The translations under genes and the position numbers were made by a program. Under the pieces are notes generated by a model. That model was not told where the DNA came from. It saw only the letters and a program-made list of their open reading frames with translations, and made no database searches. A stretch of 33,065 nucleotides of DNA from Asticcacaulis sp. (GTDB lineage: Bacteria > Pseudomonadota > Alphaproteobacteria > Caulobacterales > Caulobacteraceae), in NCBI RefSeq assembly GCF_027484505.1, contig NZ_JAIXSV010000084.1, forward strand, positions 1-33,065, read 5' to 3'. Of this stretch, positions 15,841 through 24,233 are shown piece by piece (position 1 is the first letter of the stretch; each line of letters starts with the position of its first letter).

Positions 15841-16388
15841 TGCCTGAGACCGTCGTGCCCGTGCCCTCGAAAAAGCGGCCCACCGCCCGCACCTGGCTGG
15901 GCGTGTCGCTGGCGCTCAATGTGTTTTTGCTGGGCTCGCTGATCGGCGTCGGCGTGATTGCGTCCAAGCACTTTCGCCCCAAGCCGGATAAGTCGTCTCC
16001 GGCCCTGCTGCATATGATCGAGGGCTTAAGCCCGGCCAATCAGGAAATGGCGCGTCAGATCCTGACTGATGCGGCGCTGGCCGGTGAAGGCGATATGGAC
16101 CAGAGCCGCACCTATCGCAAATCGGCCGCTGAGCTGATGTTGCAGCCGAAACCCGACCCCGTGGCCATTCAGGCCGAAATCACCAAGGCGCGCCGCGCCG
16201 AGGCCTCGGCCAAGGACAAGATCGAAACGGCGGTCATTTCGCTGCTGATCCAGTTGCCGCAGGAGGAGCGCGCCAAGGTCGCCGAACCGCTGATCAAGAC
16301 GCCGTTCCGTGCGCGCTCCAAGGCGCTGTCGGATGTGCGTAAGGCGGAAGAAAAGTCGAAAGCGGCCGCCGCTTCGGCCTCACGCTGA
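15840..16388 (+). CDS. Periplasmic sensor-like protein (CnrX/Metal_resist type)
   Basis: 182 residues. The start overlaps the previous stop (TAATG). One N-terminal membrane anchor (about 19-41, 'WLGVSLALNVFLLGSLIGVGVI') is followed by a helical periplasmic domain. That domain has the pattern of heavy-metal-resistance / CpxP-CnrX-like proteins: 'LSPANQEMARQIL', paired long helices rich in Ala, Glu, Lys and Arg, and 'LPQEERAKVAEPL'. CnrX binds Ni or Co through several His residues; here only His44 and His58 are present, both near the anchor. The signal is therefore probably not Ni/Co. Together with the two genes upstream it forms a sigma / anti-sigma / sensor module. Confidence 0.72.
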   Translation: MPETVVPVPSKKRPTARTWLGVSLALNVFLLGSLIGVGVIASKHFRPKPDKSSPALLHMIEGLSPANQEMARQILTDAALAGEGDMDQSRTYRKSAAELMLQPKPDPVAIQAEITKARRAEASAKDKIETAVISLLIQLPQEERAKVAEPLIKTPFRARSKALSDVRKAEEKSKAAAASASR

Positions 16389-17297
16389 TCTGCGCGGTCG
16401 GTGGGCGGCGGCGCAGGTCAGCACGCTGGCGCACAGAAGGGCGATGGCGATGACCTCCGTCAGATGGGGCCAGCGGCCTTCCCACAGGAAGCCGTAGAGC
16501 AGGGCAAACAGCGTCTCGAACAGGATCATCTGCCCCATCAGCGTCATGGGGAGCAGGCGGCTGGCGCGGTTCCAGAAGGCATTGCCGATCACCGAACACA
16601 GCAGCGCCACCCCCGTCATCAGCCCGGCAAAGCCCCACCACTGAGCCCCCGAATGCGTACCCGGCGACAGCAGGAAGGCAGGGACAGCCAGAACCAGCGC
16701 CAGCGCCCCGGTGACCAGACCGGTCAGCAGGCTCCAGTCCTGTGACGACACCGTATCGAGACGGCTCAGCCAGCGGCTGTTGTCCACGGCGTACAGCGTC
16801 CACGCGATCAGCGCCCCAAAGGCGCAGACAATGCCAAATAGAGAACCCGACGCGCTCCCCACGCTGCCCCAGACGGTGCAGGCGATACCGGCCATGCCGA
16901 GCGCCAGCGGCAGGGCCAGACGCCGCAACGGCACTGAGCCGTTGTCGTGACGGCCCAGCACGGCGACGCTGACCGGCAAAAGGCCGATGATCAGGGTCGT
17001 CATGGCCACGCCGCCCGACTGCACGGCCTGCGCCAGACAGACATAGTAGAGGATATTGCCGAGCAGGCTGAGACGGATCAGGGCGCGCCAGCCCTTGGCA
17101 TCCACCTGCGCGCAGACCTGTTTCCAGCGCGGGGCGATCAGCACGGCGGCGATCAGGCCGTAGGCGACGTAGCGCCCGGCGGACAGTTGCAAGGGTGTAA
17201 AGCCGGCCGTCAGTTCGGGGGTGAGAAACACAAGGCCCCATAAGGCACCGGCGATGACGCCGCAGCCTATGCCCCACAGGGTGCGCCGGTCCGTCAC
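16380..17297 (-). CDS. EamA/DMT-family transporter
   Basis: A 305-residue integral membrane protein with about ten hydrophobic segments in two EamA halves. Typical features are 'GALWGLVFLTPELTAGFTPLQLSAGRYVAYGL' in the first half and 'LTGLVTGALALVLAVPAFLL' to 'LMGQMILFETLFALLYGFLWEGR' in the second. The latter is the usual signature loop before the last helices. DMT transporters export amino acids or other metabolites; the substrate is not predictable here. Its last bases overlap the convergent sensor gene by 9 bases, so the two stop codons are interleaved. Downstream of it lies a histidine kinase gene on the same strand in the other direction of reading order (kinase first). Confidence 0.88.
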   Translation of the reverse strand: MTDRRTLWGIGCGVIAGALWGLVFLTPELTAGFTPLQLSAGRYVAYGLIAAVLIAPRWKQVCAQVDAKGWRALIRLSLLGNILYYVCLAQAVQSGGVAMTTLIIGLLPVSVAVLGRHDNGSVPLRRLALPLALGMAGIACTVWGSVGSASGSLFGIVCAFGALIAWTLYAVDNSRWLSRLDTVSSQDWSLLTGLVTGALALVLAVPAFLLSPGTHSGAQWWGFAGLMTGVALLCSVIGNAFWNRASRLLPMTLMGQMILFETLFALLYGFLWEGRWPHLTEVIAIALLCASVLTCAAAHRPRRSA

Positions 17298-17330
17298 GGC
17301 CGGGTGCAGGGGGAACAGACCTCAGCCATC

Positions 17331-19925
17331 TCAGGCCGCGGCGATCTGACCCGACGTGTCCGGGGTATCCGGCGTGTCGTCGGCACTGGCCCCGGGGCTG
17401 GTCTGGGTCAGGGGCAGGATGACGCTGACCGTGGTGCCCTGACCGACGGTGGAATCGACCTCCAGACGGCCCGAATGCATCTCGATCAGCGACTTGGTGA
17501 GGGCGAGGCCGAGGCCGGTGCCTTCCTTGGTGCGCGAGAACTGGTTTTCGATCTGCTCGAACGGGCGGGCCAGACGCTCCATGTCCTTCGGGGCGATGCC
17601 GATGCCAGTGTCGGCGACATAGAGGTGCATGAAGCTGTCGGTCGGGACCGCCGACACGGTGATAGTGCCGCCCGACGGCGTGAACTTGATAGCATTGGTC
17701 AGGATGTTGAGCAGGATCTGTTTCAGGGCGCGGTAATCGGCCTGAATATCCGGCAGTTGCGGCAGGTGCACGCGCATTTTGAGCCCCGCCTTTTCCGCCC
17801 GCTGCCGCACCAGACGCAGCGTATCGTCCACCACCTCTTCGACCGAGACGGGCTCAAAGCGCAGTGTCATCTTGCCCGCTTCGATCTTCGACATATCAAG
17901 AATGTCGTTGATCAGCGCCAGCAGGTGCTGACCGGAGCTGAGGATATCGCCCGCATATTCCTTATAGCGCGCGTGGCCCAAAGGCCCGAACATTTCGCCC
18001 GCCATGATCTCGGAGAAGCCATTGATGGCATTCAGCGGCGTGCGCAGTTCGTGGCTCATATTGGCCAGGAATTCCGACTTGGCGTGATTGGCCTGTTCGG
18101 CGCGAATCTTGGCCATTTCGTACTTTTTGGCGAGGTCGGTCTGGATGCGGCGGCTCTGTTCCAGCTTATCGACCATGGCCTGAAGCTGTTCTTCGTTGCG
18201 CCGGCTCATCTCCTCCTGAATCTTGATGGCGGTGATGTCTGCCCCGGTGACGACCGTGCCGCCTTCCAGCGTCCGGCTCTCGGAAATCTGTATCCAGCGC
18301 CCGTCGTTCAGTTCGGCTTCGACCACGCCTTCGCGGCCGTCGATCACCGGCTCCTGACGGCGGATGGCGATGGCCATGACCTTTTCGATCAGTTCGCGCG
18401 ACGTGCCCGCCTTAAGGAAGCGCGGGTCGATGCTGAAGGTGTGGCCAAACACTTCATTCCACATGACCAGCCGCCCGCGGCGATCCCACAGGACGAAGGC
18501 GTCCGACACCGAATTGATGGCCCCGGTCAGGCGGGCTTCGGCGCGCTGGGCCCGCGATTGCGCCGCGCGTTCTTCGGAAACGTCGAGCGCCACGCCCGAC
18601 AGGCGCGTAAAGCCCGCCGGGCCGCGCGGACCGGTCGCCTGACCCCGCGCATCGACCCAGATGGCGCGACCATTGTCGCCCGGCACGCGGAAAGACACGT
18701 CGAGCGCGCCGTGGCCGCGCGCATTGAGCAGGGCCTTGCGCACCGCTTCACGGTGTTCGGGGGCGATGCGCAGCAGGACTTCGTTGGTCGTCGCCACGCC
18801 GCTGCCGCCCCAGCCAAACATGACGCCGGTGACCTCGGACATGAAGACCTGATCGCTTTCGAGGTCCCATTCCCAGATACCGCAGCGCGCCGCTTCGACG
18901 GCCAGCCGGTAGCGGGTCTCCTTGGCCTCATACTGACGCGCGGTTTCGGAATTGCGCCGTCCCTGCACAATCAGCAGCAGACCAAACAGCGCCCCGATAA
19001 TCAGCGGACCGATAAACAGGGAGGCCGTCCCCAGCCAGCTTCCGCTGGCCACGGCGCCCGATGGTTCAACATAAAGCGTGGTCAGACCGTTTTCGCCTTC
19101 GCGCGCGGCGGCGATACGCACAAAGCCTTTTTCTTCCAGCGTGCCCTGACTGATGCGGACCTGACTGGCATTGTCGCGTATCTGTTCCGGGGTGACGGTC
19201 AGGGCCTTGCGGATATTCTGTCCGGTCAGACGCTCGTCCGAAGCGCTCAGGATGTCGCCGGCGGCATTGATCAGCATAATCTGATTGTCGCGCGTGTTTT
19301 CGGCGTCGCGCAGCGGATTATTGAGCCTTGCCACGGCGCGTACACGGCCGGGGGCGGGGGTGCGCACCAGATAGGCGCGCTCTGTACGCGTCAGGCGTGA
19401 TCCCAGCGCCACGGCCGTAAACGCCTTGTCGTCCGACTTTGCCGCCTCACTGAGAAGGCTGGCCTCATCCTGCCCGGTGCGGGCTACAATACGGCCCTGT
19501 GCGTCGATAAGGGCCAGTGAAGCCAGTGTGCCCGCCGACGCCTCAAACGCGCGTTGCACGGCGGACTGAGCGGCGCCGGGCTCCGCCTCATAGGTGGATA
19601 GTGCCCCCTCCATGGCGGTGCGGGCCACGGACACGGCCTTGTCGGCTCGCAGGGCATTCAGTCGCGCCTGCCCATAGGCGGCACTGTCGCGCGCGGCCTG
19701 CCCTGAAGAGAGGTCGTTTTGCAGACGCGCCGACGAAATGGCCGCAAACAGCATCAGGCCCAGCGCCAGGCTGAGGCCACCGACGCGCATCCACAGGGGC
19801 ATACGGGGACTGACCTGTGTCAGCAGGCCGGATTTGAGCGATCCGCCGCCCTGAGCCCCGCCCAGCCGGGCGACAGAGCCGCCTCGGGCTCCCTCGCGAT
19901 CAGGCTGTGTCGAAAAGAGCTTCAT
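17331..19925 (-). CDS. pleC: PleC-like PAS-domain histidine kinase
   Basis: 864 residues. Topology: a short cytoplasmic N-terminus, TM1 about 48-65, a periplasmic region of about 225 residues, TM2 about 297-320, PAS domains about 335-450 and 465-570, and a coiled coil about 570-615. HisKA has His625 in 'FLANMSHELRTPLNAINGFSEIM', followed by the family-typical 'GEMFGPLG' and 'LALINDILDMSKIEAGKM'. HATPase has 'ILTNAIKFTP' and 'ADTGIGIAPKD'. Length, two-TM periplasmic layout and the kinase core match Caulobacter PleC (842 residues), the kinase/phosphatase for DivK and PleD that sets swarmer-cell fate. Orthology is from memory, not alignment; other DivJ/PleC-like kinases remain possible. The C-terminal tail has a PDTPDT repeat. 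Confidence 0.8.
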   Translation of the reverse strand: MKLFSTQPDREGARGGSVARLGGAQGGGSLKSGLLTQVSPRMPLWMRVGGLSLALGLMLFAAISSARLQNDLSSGQAARDSAAYGQARLNALRADKAVSVARTAMEGALSTYEAEPGAAQSAVQRAFEASAGTLASLALIDAQGRIVARTGQDEASLLSEAAKSDDKAFTAVALGSRLTRTERAYLVRTPAPGRVRAVARLNNPLRDAENTRDNQIMLINAAGDILSASDERLTGQNIRKALTVTPEQIRDNASQVRISQGTLEEKGFVRIAAAREGENGLTTLYVEPSGAVASGSWLGTASLFIGPLIIGALFGLLLIVQGRRNSETARQYEAKETRYRLAVEAARCGIWEWDLESDQVFMSEVTGVMFGWGGSGVATTNEVLLRIAPEHREAVRKALLNARGHGALDVSFRVPGDNGRAIWVDARGQATGPRGPAGFTRLSGVALDVSEERAAQSRAQRAEARLTGAINSVSDAFVLWDRRGRLVMWNEVFGHTFSIDPRFLKAGTSRELIEKVMAIAIRRQEPVIDGREGVVEAELNDGRWIQISESRTLEGGTVVTGADITAIKIQEEMSRRNEEQLQAMVDKLEQSRRIQTDLAKKYEMAKIRAEQANHAKSEFLANMSHELRTPLNAINGFSEIMAGEMFGPLGHARYKEYAGDILSSGQHLLALINDILDMSKIEAGKMTLRFEPVSVEEVVDDTLRLVRQRAEKAGLKMRVHLPQLPDIQADYRALKQILLNILTNAIKFTPSGGTITVSAVPTDSFMHLYVADTGIGIAPKDMERLARPFEQIENQFSRTKEGTGLGLALTKSLIEMHSGRLEVDSTVGQGTTVSVILPLTQTSPGASADDTPDTPDTSGQIAAA

Positions 19926-20003
19926 GCGCGTCGGGCAATCCGAAAGGGGGCTTGGGCGGCGGGAAAGAGGTTACCCGCTTTGATTCGGGTACAACTGAAA
20001 GGG

Positions 20004-20018
20004 TAAACGTCGCGTTAA
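20004..20018 (-). promoter_or_regulatory. CtrA-like site upstream of the PleC-like gene
   Basis: On the minus strand TTAA (20018-20015), 7 bases, TTTA (20007-20004). This differs by one base from the CtrA consensus TTAA-N7-TTAA and lies about 80 bases before the start codon. A cell-cycle kinase gene is a plausible CtrA target in this order of bacteria. Binding is inferred from the motif only. Confidence 0.35.
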
Positions 20019-20100
20019 CCCTTTGTCGAGAGTCTTACGGTCGTTAAAAAGGGGACGGCCTCACTGCGCTGTGGGCAAAAAACCTCCGCCTCAATCCGCC

Positions 20101-20658
20101 TCAATCCGCCTTGGCCGCTGCATTTTCGTCCGCAGCCGGTGCAGCCTCCTTAACCGGCGGCTTGTGATCCTCGCTCCAGCCCTCACGGCGTTCCTTGCCC
20201 TGATACTTCGCGTCCTGACGGCGGCGGCGGTCGGGCCCGAAATAGTTGGCGGTCTTGATGAAGGGACGCGGCTTGTCGATAACGGCGGCGACCTTGCGGT
20301 ACAGTTCCAGCGCCGTCACCGGCTTGGCGCAGAATTCGTTGACGCCAGCATCGCGCGCCGCGGTGACGCGTGAGCGTTCCGAATGCGCCGTCAGCATGAT
20401 GATGGGCACGTAGCGATTGGGGCTGTCGGAGGAATTGCGCACCATGTGGACGAATTCGACCCCGTCCAGCACTTCCATCATGAAATCAACGATCACGATG
20501 TCGATGGCATCGTTGCGCAGACGCTGAAAGGCATCGCCGGCGTCGCGCGCCTCAAACACATGAGTGGCACCGAAACCGCGCAAAATCGTTTTCACAATAT
20601 GGATCATGTGGGTGTTGTCATCCACCACCATGAACCGCACGCGTTCAAGTCCCGCCAC
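20101..20658 (-). CDS. Single-domain response regulator with basic GPDRRRR tail
   Basis: 185 residues from the GTG at 20658, chosen because GGGAG lies 6 bases upstream; an in-frame ATG at 20679 has no ribosome-binding site. The receiver domain (8-128) has Asp13/Asp14, phosphoacceptor Asp58 in 'IVIVDFMMEVLDG', Thr90 and Lys112 ('EFCAKPVT'). No DNA-binding or enzymatic domain follows. Instead there is a tail with 'YFGPDRRRR' (139-147), 'KERREGW' and a Pro/Ala/Glu-rich end. Such tails are common on alphaproteobacterial CheY-like proteins. It lies upstream of the PleC-like kinase on the same strand, about 175 bases apart, so a functional link is plausible but unproven. Confidence 0.85.
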   Translation of the reverse strand: MAGLERVRFMVVDDNTHMIHIVKTILRGFGATHVFEARDAGDAFQRLRNDAIDIVIVDFMMEVLDGVEFVHMVRNSSDSPNRYVPIIMLTAHSERSRVTAARDAGVNEFCAKPVTALELYRKVAAVIDKPRPFIKTANYFGPDRRRRQDAKYQGKERREGWSEDHKPPVKEAAPAADENAAAKAD

Positions 20659-20682
20659 TTTTGACTCCCTTACGCACATACC

Positions 20683-20710
20683 AAAACAGAGGCCGTGCGG
20701 GCGGCCTCTG
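20683..20710 (-). terminator. Rho-independent terminator after pepN
   Basis: On the minus strand a 9-base-pair stem CAGAGGCCG / CGGCCTCTG (20710-20702 / 20695-20687) with a 6-base loop is followed at once by TTTT (20686-20683). It lies between the pepN stop and the response-regulator start, separating the two transcripts. Confidence 0.7.
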
Positions 20711-20786
20711 TGAAGAGTTTTAAACCTTAAAGTTTGTCAACAGGTTAAGCGAACGGCCGTCTTTGAGTGGGGCTGACGGGAGCACG

Positions 20787-23495
20787 TTACCCCGCCAGCG
20801 CCTTTCCGGCCAGTTCGCCGACATTCTTCGACAGGCCCTCGGTGGCGATAATCCGCTCCAGCGCCGCCTGCATCAGGCCCCGGTGCGGCTCGGCATAGCG
20901 CTTGAAGCCGCCAAAGGCTTCGATCAGGCGTGCCGCCGTCATCGGGTTGAAGCGGTCCACGCTGAGGATTTCGTCGGCGATAAAGGCATAGCCTTCACCG
21001 GAGGCGTCGTGGAAAATGGCTGGGTTATTGGCGGCGAAGGCTTGCGCCACGGCGCGCCAGCGATTGGGCACCTTGCGGTCAAAGTCCGGGTGCGTGACAA
21101 GGGAACGCATGCGCGTCAGGGTTTCCGGATGGGCACAGGCCGCCTGCACCGCAAACCATTTGTCGAGCACCAGCGGCTCGGATTTAAAGCGCGCATAGAA
21201 GTCGTCCAGCGCCGCCTGATACGCGGCGCCGTGGATCTGCGACAGGGCCGACAGACCGGCCATCTGGTCGGTCATATTGCTGGCGTCATGGTAGTGCGCC
21301 TCGGCGATTTTTTGTTTTGCGCTCAGGGGCTTCGCCGCATCTCGTTCGAGATGGGCTGCGCCCTCCGGGCGGCGCGTAGCCTGCGCTCCCGCTTGGTCGC
21401 TAGTCGCTTCGCTCCCATCCGCGTCACTGTCAGGGGCGGCGACGATCAGATCAAGCAGGGCGTTACGCAGGGCGCGGCGGCCAGCCGAAGCGGCATCCGG
21501 GCTGAAGGTCGGCTCGGCAGGCAGGGCCGCATAGAGGGCTTCGGCATCGGTTTTCAGCGCGGCCGCCAGCTCGGCCTTGAAGGCCTTGCGCCGCGCATGG
21601 ATGAAGGCCGGATCGACCGGCGTCAGGTTCTGCGCCAGGTCCATCTCGGTCGGCAGGCCAGTCATCAGCGCCTTGAACGCCGCATCCAGCGCCGGATCGG
21701 TCAGGGTGGCGCGCAGGGCCTCGGCATAGGCGGCGGCGTCGCCTTGCGGATCGAGGATCAGGGCCTTGGCAAGGCTCTGGGCGGCCTCCCAGCGGTTGAA
21801 TGGGTCGGGATCGCCGCGGAAGCGGGCAAAACGGTGCGCCTCTGGCTCGTCCAGCGTCAGCTTGACCGGGGCGGAGAAGCCGCGCAGGGCCGAGATCACC
21901 GGCACTTCGCTCACCGCGTCCAGTACCCATCGCGCCTGCGCCTCGCTCAACAGGAACAACGCCTCCGTCACGCTTTCGCCCGCGTGAACAAAACTCAGCG
22001 GTGCAGCGGCCTCAGACAGCAGGCCCAGCCGCACCGGGATCGCCACCGGGGCCTTATGCGCCTGCGACGGGGTCGGGGGCGTTATCTGCGCCACGTTGAG
22101 GGTCAGACGCTGCGTGTCTGCGTCATAGGTGGCGTCGATGCGGAGCGTGGGCGTGCCGGCCTGCACGTACCATTTCAGCCAGGGCGAAAAGTCCTGACCC
22201 GTAACGGCCTCGAAGCTGCTGAGGAAGTCTTCCAGCGTCGCCGCCGTGCCGTCGTGCGTATCGAAATAGTGGTCGAGCGCGCGGCGGTAGGTGTCCGCGC
22301 CCACGACCGTCTTCAACATGCCGACGATTTCCGCGCCCTTTTCGTAGATGGTAGCGGTGTAGAAGTTGTCGATCTTCAGATAGGCGGCCGGGCGCACCGG
22401 ATGGGCCAGAGGCCCGGCGTCTTCCGGAAACTGCCGCGCGCGCAGCATCTTCACATCCTTGATGCGCTGCACCGCGTGGCCGCGCTGATCACCGGAGAAG
22501 CTCTGATCGCGGAAGACGGTCAGGCCCTCTTTCAGGCACAACTGGAACCAGTCGCGGCAGGTGACGCGGTTGCCGGACCAGTTGTGGAAATATTCGTGCG
22601 CCACAACGCTTTCGATGCGCTCATAGTCGAGATCGGTGGCCGTTTGCGCATCGGCCAGCAGCAGCGAGGCGTTGAAGATGTTGAGCCCCTTGTTCTCCAT
22701 CGCCCCGAAATTGAAATCGCGCACGGCGACGATCATGAACAGGTCGAGGTCGTATTCGCGGCCATAGGTCGCTTCGTCCCACCGCATCGAACGTTTCAGC
22801 GCGTCCATGGCGTAGGCGGCGCGCGCGCTCATGCCCGGATCGACGAAGATTTTCAGATCCACCGTGCGCCCCGACATCGTGACGAAGTGGTCTTCGAGGA
22901 CGTCCAGTTCGCCGGCGACCAGCGCGAACAGATAGGCCGGCTTGGGGAAGGGGTCTTCCCATACGGCGTAGTGGGCGTCCCCCTCTTCACCGCTGTCGAT
23001 CAGATTGCCATTGGACAGAAGGCGCGGGAAACCGGCCTTCGGCGCGCGCAGTTGCACCGTATATTTCGACAGCACGTCCGGCCGGTCGGGGAAATAGACG
23101 ATCTTGCGAAAGCCCTCGGCCTCGCACTGCGTGCAGTAACGGCCGGAGGACATGTAGAGCCCTTCCAGCGTCTTGTTCTCCTGCGGATTGATCTCGACCT
23201 CGACCTCCAGCGTGAAGCGGTCGGGCACGCCGGGGACGGTCAGGCATTCCGGCGACAGGGTGTAGGCGTCGGGCGTCAGTTCGACGCCTTCAAGGCGCAG
23301 CGCTTTGAGGGTCAGCCGCTCACCCAGCAGGACCAGCTGGGCGTCCGCGGCACCGCGCCGTTCGATGCGATAGGTCGCCCGCACCTGCGTCTGCGTCGGG
23401 TGCAGATCAAACGCCAGATGCGTTTCAGCTATGACAAAATCCGGCGCGCGGTAATCGGTCAGACGGATGGGGCGGGCGATATCGGTACGGTACAT
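20787..23495 (-). CDS. pepN: Aminopeptidase N (M1 family metallopeptidase)
   Basis: 902 residues from the ATG at 23495, giving 'MYRTDIARPIRLTDYRAPDF', the usual PepN N-terminus; in-frame codons further upstream lie in the intergenic gap. It is a zinc enzyme that removes N-terminal residues from peptides in the cytoplasm. GAMEN is at 264-268, the zinc motif HEYFH at 300-304, and the third ligand is Glu323 in 'LKEGLTVF'. The C-terminal helical domain is complete ('NNPAIFHDASGEGYAF', ending 'ALAG'). It carries an unusual insertion of about 35 residues near 689-725, encoded by a GC-rich, palindrome-containing segment (21318-21432). A strong terminator follows the gene. Confidence 0.93.
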   Translation of the reverse strand: MYRTDIARPIRLTDYRAPDFVIAETHLAFDLHPTQTQVRATYRIERRGAADAQLVLLGERLTLKALRLEGVELTPDAYTLSPECLTVPGVPDRFTLEVEVEINPQENKTLEGLYMSSGRYCTQCEAEGFRKIVYFPDRPDVLSKYTVQLRAPKAGFPRLLSNGNLIDSGEEGDAHYAVWEDPFPKPAYLFALVAGELDVLEDHFVTMSGRTVDLKIFVDPGMSARAAYAMDALKRSMRWDEATYGREYDLDLFMIVAVRDFNFGAMENKGLNIFNASLLLADAQTATDLDYERIESVVAHEYFHNWSGNRVTCRDWFQLCLKEGLTVFRDQSFSGDQRGHAVQRIKDVKMLRARQFPEDAGPLAHPVRPAAYLKIDNFYTATIYEKGAEIVGMLKTVVGADTYRRALDHYFDTHDGTAATLEDFLSSFEAVTGQDFSPWLKWYVQAGTPTLRIDATYDADTQRLTLNVAQITPPTPSQAHKAPVAIPVRLGLLSEAAAPLSFVHAGESVTEALFLLSEAQARWVLDAVSEVPVISALRGFSAPVKLTLDEPEAHRFARFRGDPDPFNRWEAAQSLAKALILDPQGDAAAYAEALRATLTDPALDAAFKALMTGLPTEMDLAQNLTPVDPAFIHARRKAFKAELAAALKTDAEALYAALPAEPTFSPDAASAGRRALRNALLDLIVAAPDSDADGSEATSDQAGAQATRRPEGAAHLERDAAKPLSAKQKIAEAHYHDASNMTDQMAGLSALSQIHGAAYQAALDDFYARFKSEPLVLDKWFAVQAACAHPETLTRMRSLVTHPDFDRKVPNRWRAVAQAFAANNPAIFHDASGEGYAFIADEILSVDRFNPMTAARLIEAFGGFKRYAEPHRGLMQAALERIIATEGLSKNVGELAGKALAG
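21318..21432. repeat. Palindrome-bearing in-frame insertion inside pepN
   Basis: The segment encodes roughly 'DSDADGSEATSDQAGAQA' then 'TRRPEGAAHLERDAAKPLSA', with no counterpart where E. coli PepN (as I remember it) has a short loop. The DNA contains CATCTCG-TT-CGAGATG (21338-21353), CGCCC-TCC-GGGCG (21359-21371) and iterated GTCGCT/TCGCT units (21396-21415). It keeps the frame open. It looks like a small mobile palindromic element inserted in a protein-coding gene, similar in concept to the Rickettsia palindromic elements. Confidence 0.5.
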
Positions 23496-23579
23496 ACGCG
23501 CGGCGTCTCGCAAAACAAAGCAGGTCGGCAACAGATTAGCCGTCCATCCTTGCATAGTCTTGCAAAAAGCCAATGCGGC

Positions 23580-23599
23580 CCTACCCAATTTTCGGTAGG
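23580..23599 (-). terminator. Weak hairpin after the 205-residue protein gene
   Basis: CCTACC (23580-23585) pairs with GGTAGG (23594-23599) over an 8-base loop, between the stop of the hypothetical gene and the pepN start on the minus strand. A T-run (TTTTT in minus-strand sense) comes only about 12 bases after the stem, so termination is uncertain. Confidence 0.3.
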
Positions 23600-23615
23600 C
23601 AACCGATTGGAATTT

Positions 23616-24233
23616 TTATTCCGCGGCTGTGGCGCTGATTTCCGGTTCCGGCTGAGGCTCTATCGGGGGCTCCATCGGGCGCGTCTGGGCGTCGGGCGGC
23701 GGCGTTTCGATTACGCGGCGCAGTTGCTCAAAGCGCCGTGCGATGCGCAGCAGGGGCTCCGGCAGGGCCGGGGTGTCGTTGTTTTTCACATAGTCGCTCA
23801 GTTCGCGGGCCAGATTGAAAAAGCGCGGGGCCGCCGTAATCAGGCGGGCCTGCATCTCGATCAGGGCCGGATCGCGGTCGTACTCGGCCCCTGGCACGCG
23901 CCAGCCGCCCCAGTCATTGGGGTCGGTGACGACCACCGGATAGGTGCCCGGATAGGGGTGGTGGGCGCAATCTTCGACGGCCTGCACGCGGTTGCGCGCC
24001 CGCATCAGCCGCCACGGCGTATGCCCCGGCGCTTCGCCCGGTGCCGCCTCAATCTCGGTTTCCGCCGTCAGTTCCTCAGCGCGGAAATCGCGCCCCAGAC
24101 CGCAGTCATAGGTGACGCGGATCGGTTCCTCAAAGCCCGCGACCCACACCGGCTTCACCTGTTCGATCATGGCCCAGGTGCCGACGGGCTCGACATAAAC
24201 ACGTTGATTTCGATGGAAAACAGCCTTGGCCAT
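23616..24233 (-). CDS. Conserved hypothetical protein, 205 residues
   Basis: The ATG at 24233 has a good AAAGGAA ribosome-binding site 5 bases upstream; the frame stays open further upstream but without support. The protein starts 'MAKAVFHRNQRVYVEPVGTW' and contains 'WVAGFEEPIRVTYDCGLGRDF' and 'YPGTYPVVVTDPNDWGGWRVP'. It has a helical part ('LITAAPRFFNLARELSDYV', 'LLRIARRFEQLRRVI') and a Pro/Glu-rich C-terminus. No signal peptide or membrane helix is seen. I do not recognise a named domain. The basic, beta-rich N-terminal half with YVEP and WVAG could be an SH3-like or KOW-like fold, which is a guess. It is divergent from the globin gene. Confidence 0.75.
   Translation of the reverse strand: MAKAVFHRNQRVYVEPVGTWAMIEQVKPVWVAGFEEPIRVTYDCGLGRDFRAEELTAETEIEAAPGEAPGHTPWRLMRARNRVQAVEDCAHHPYPGTYPVVVTDPNDWGGWRVPGAEYDRDPALIEMQARLITAAPRFFNLARELSDYVKNNDTPALPEPLLRIARRFEQLRRVIETPPPDAQTRPMEPPIEPQPEPEISATAAE

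Noticed and set aside
17304-19400. A 698-codon open frame on the plus strand
   Set aside because: It is antisense to the PleC-like kinase, which has complete PAS, HisKA and HATPase motifs; the plus-strand product has shadow-frame composition.
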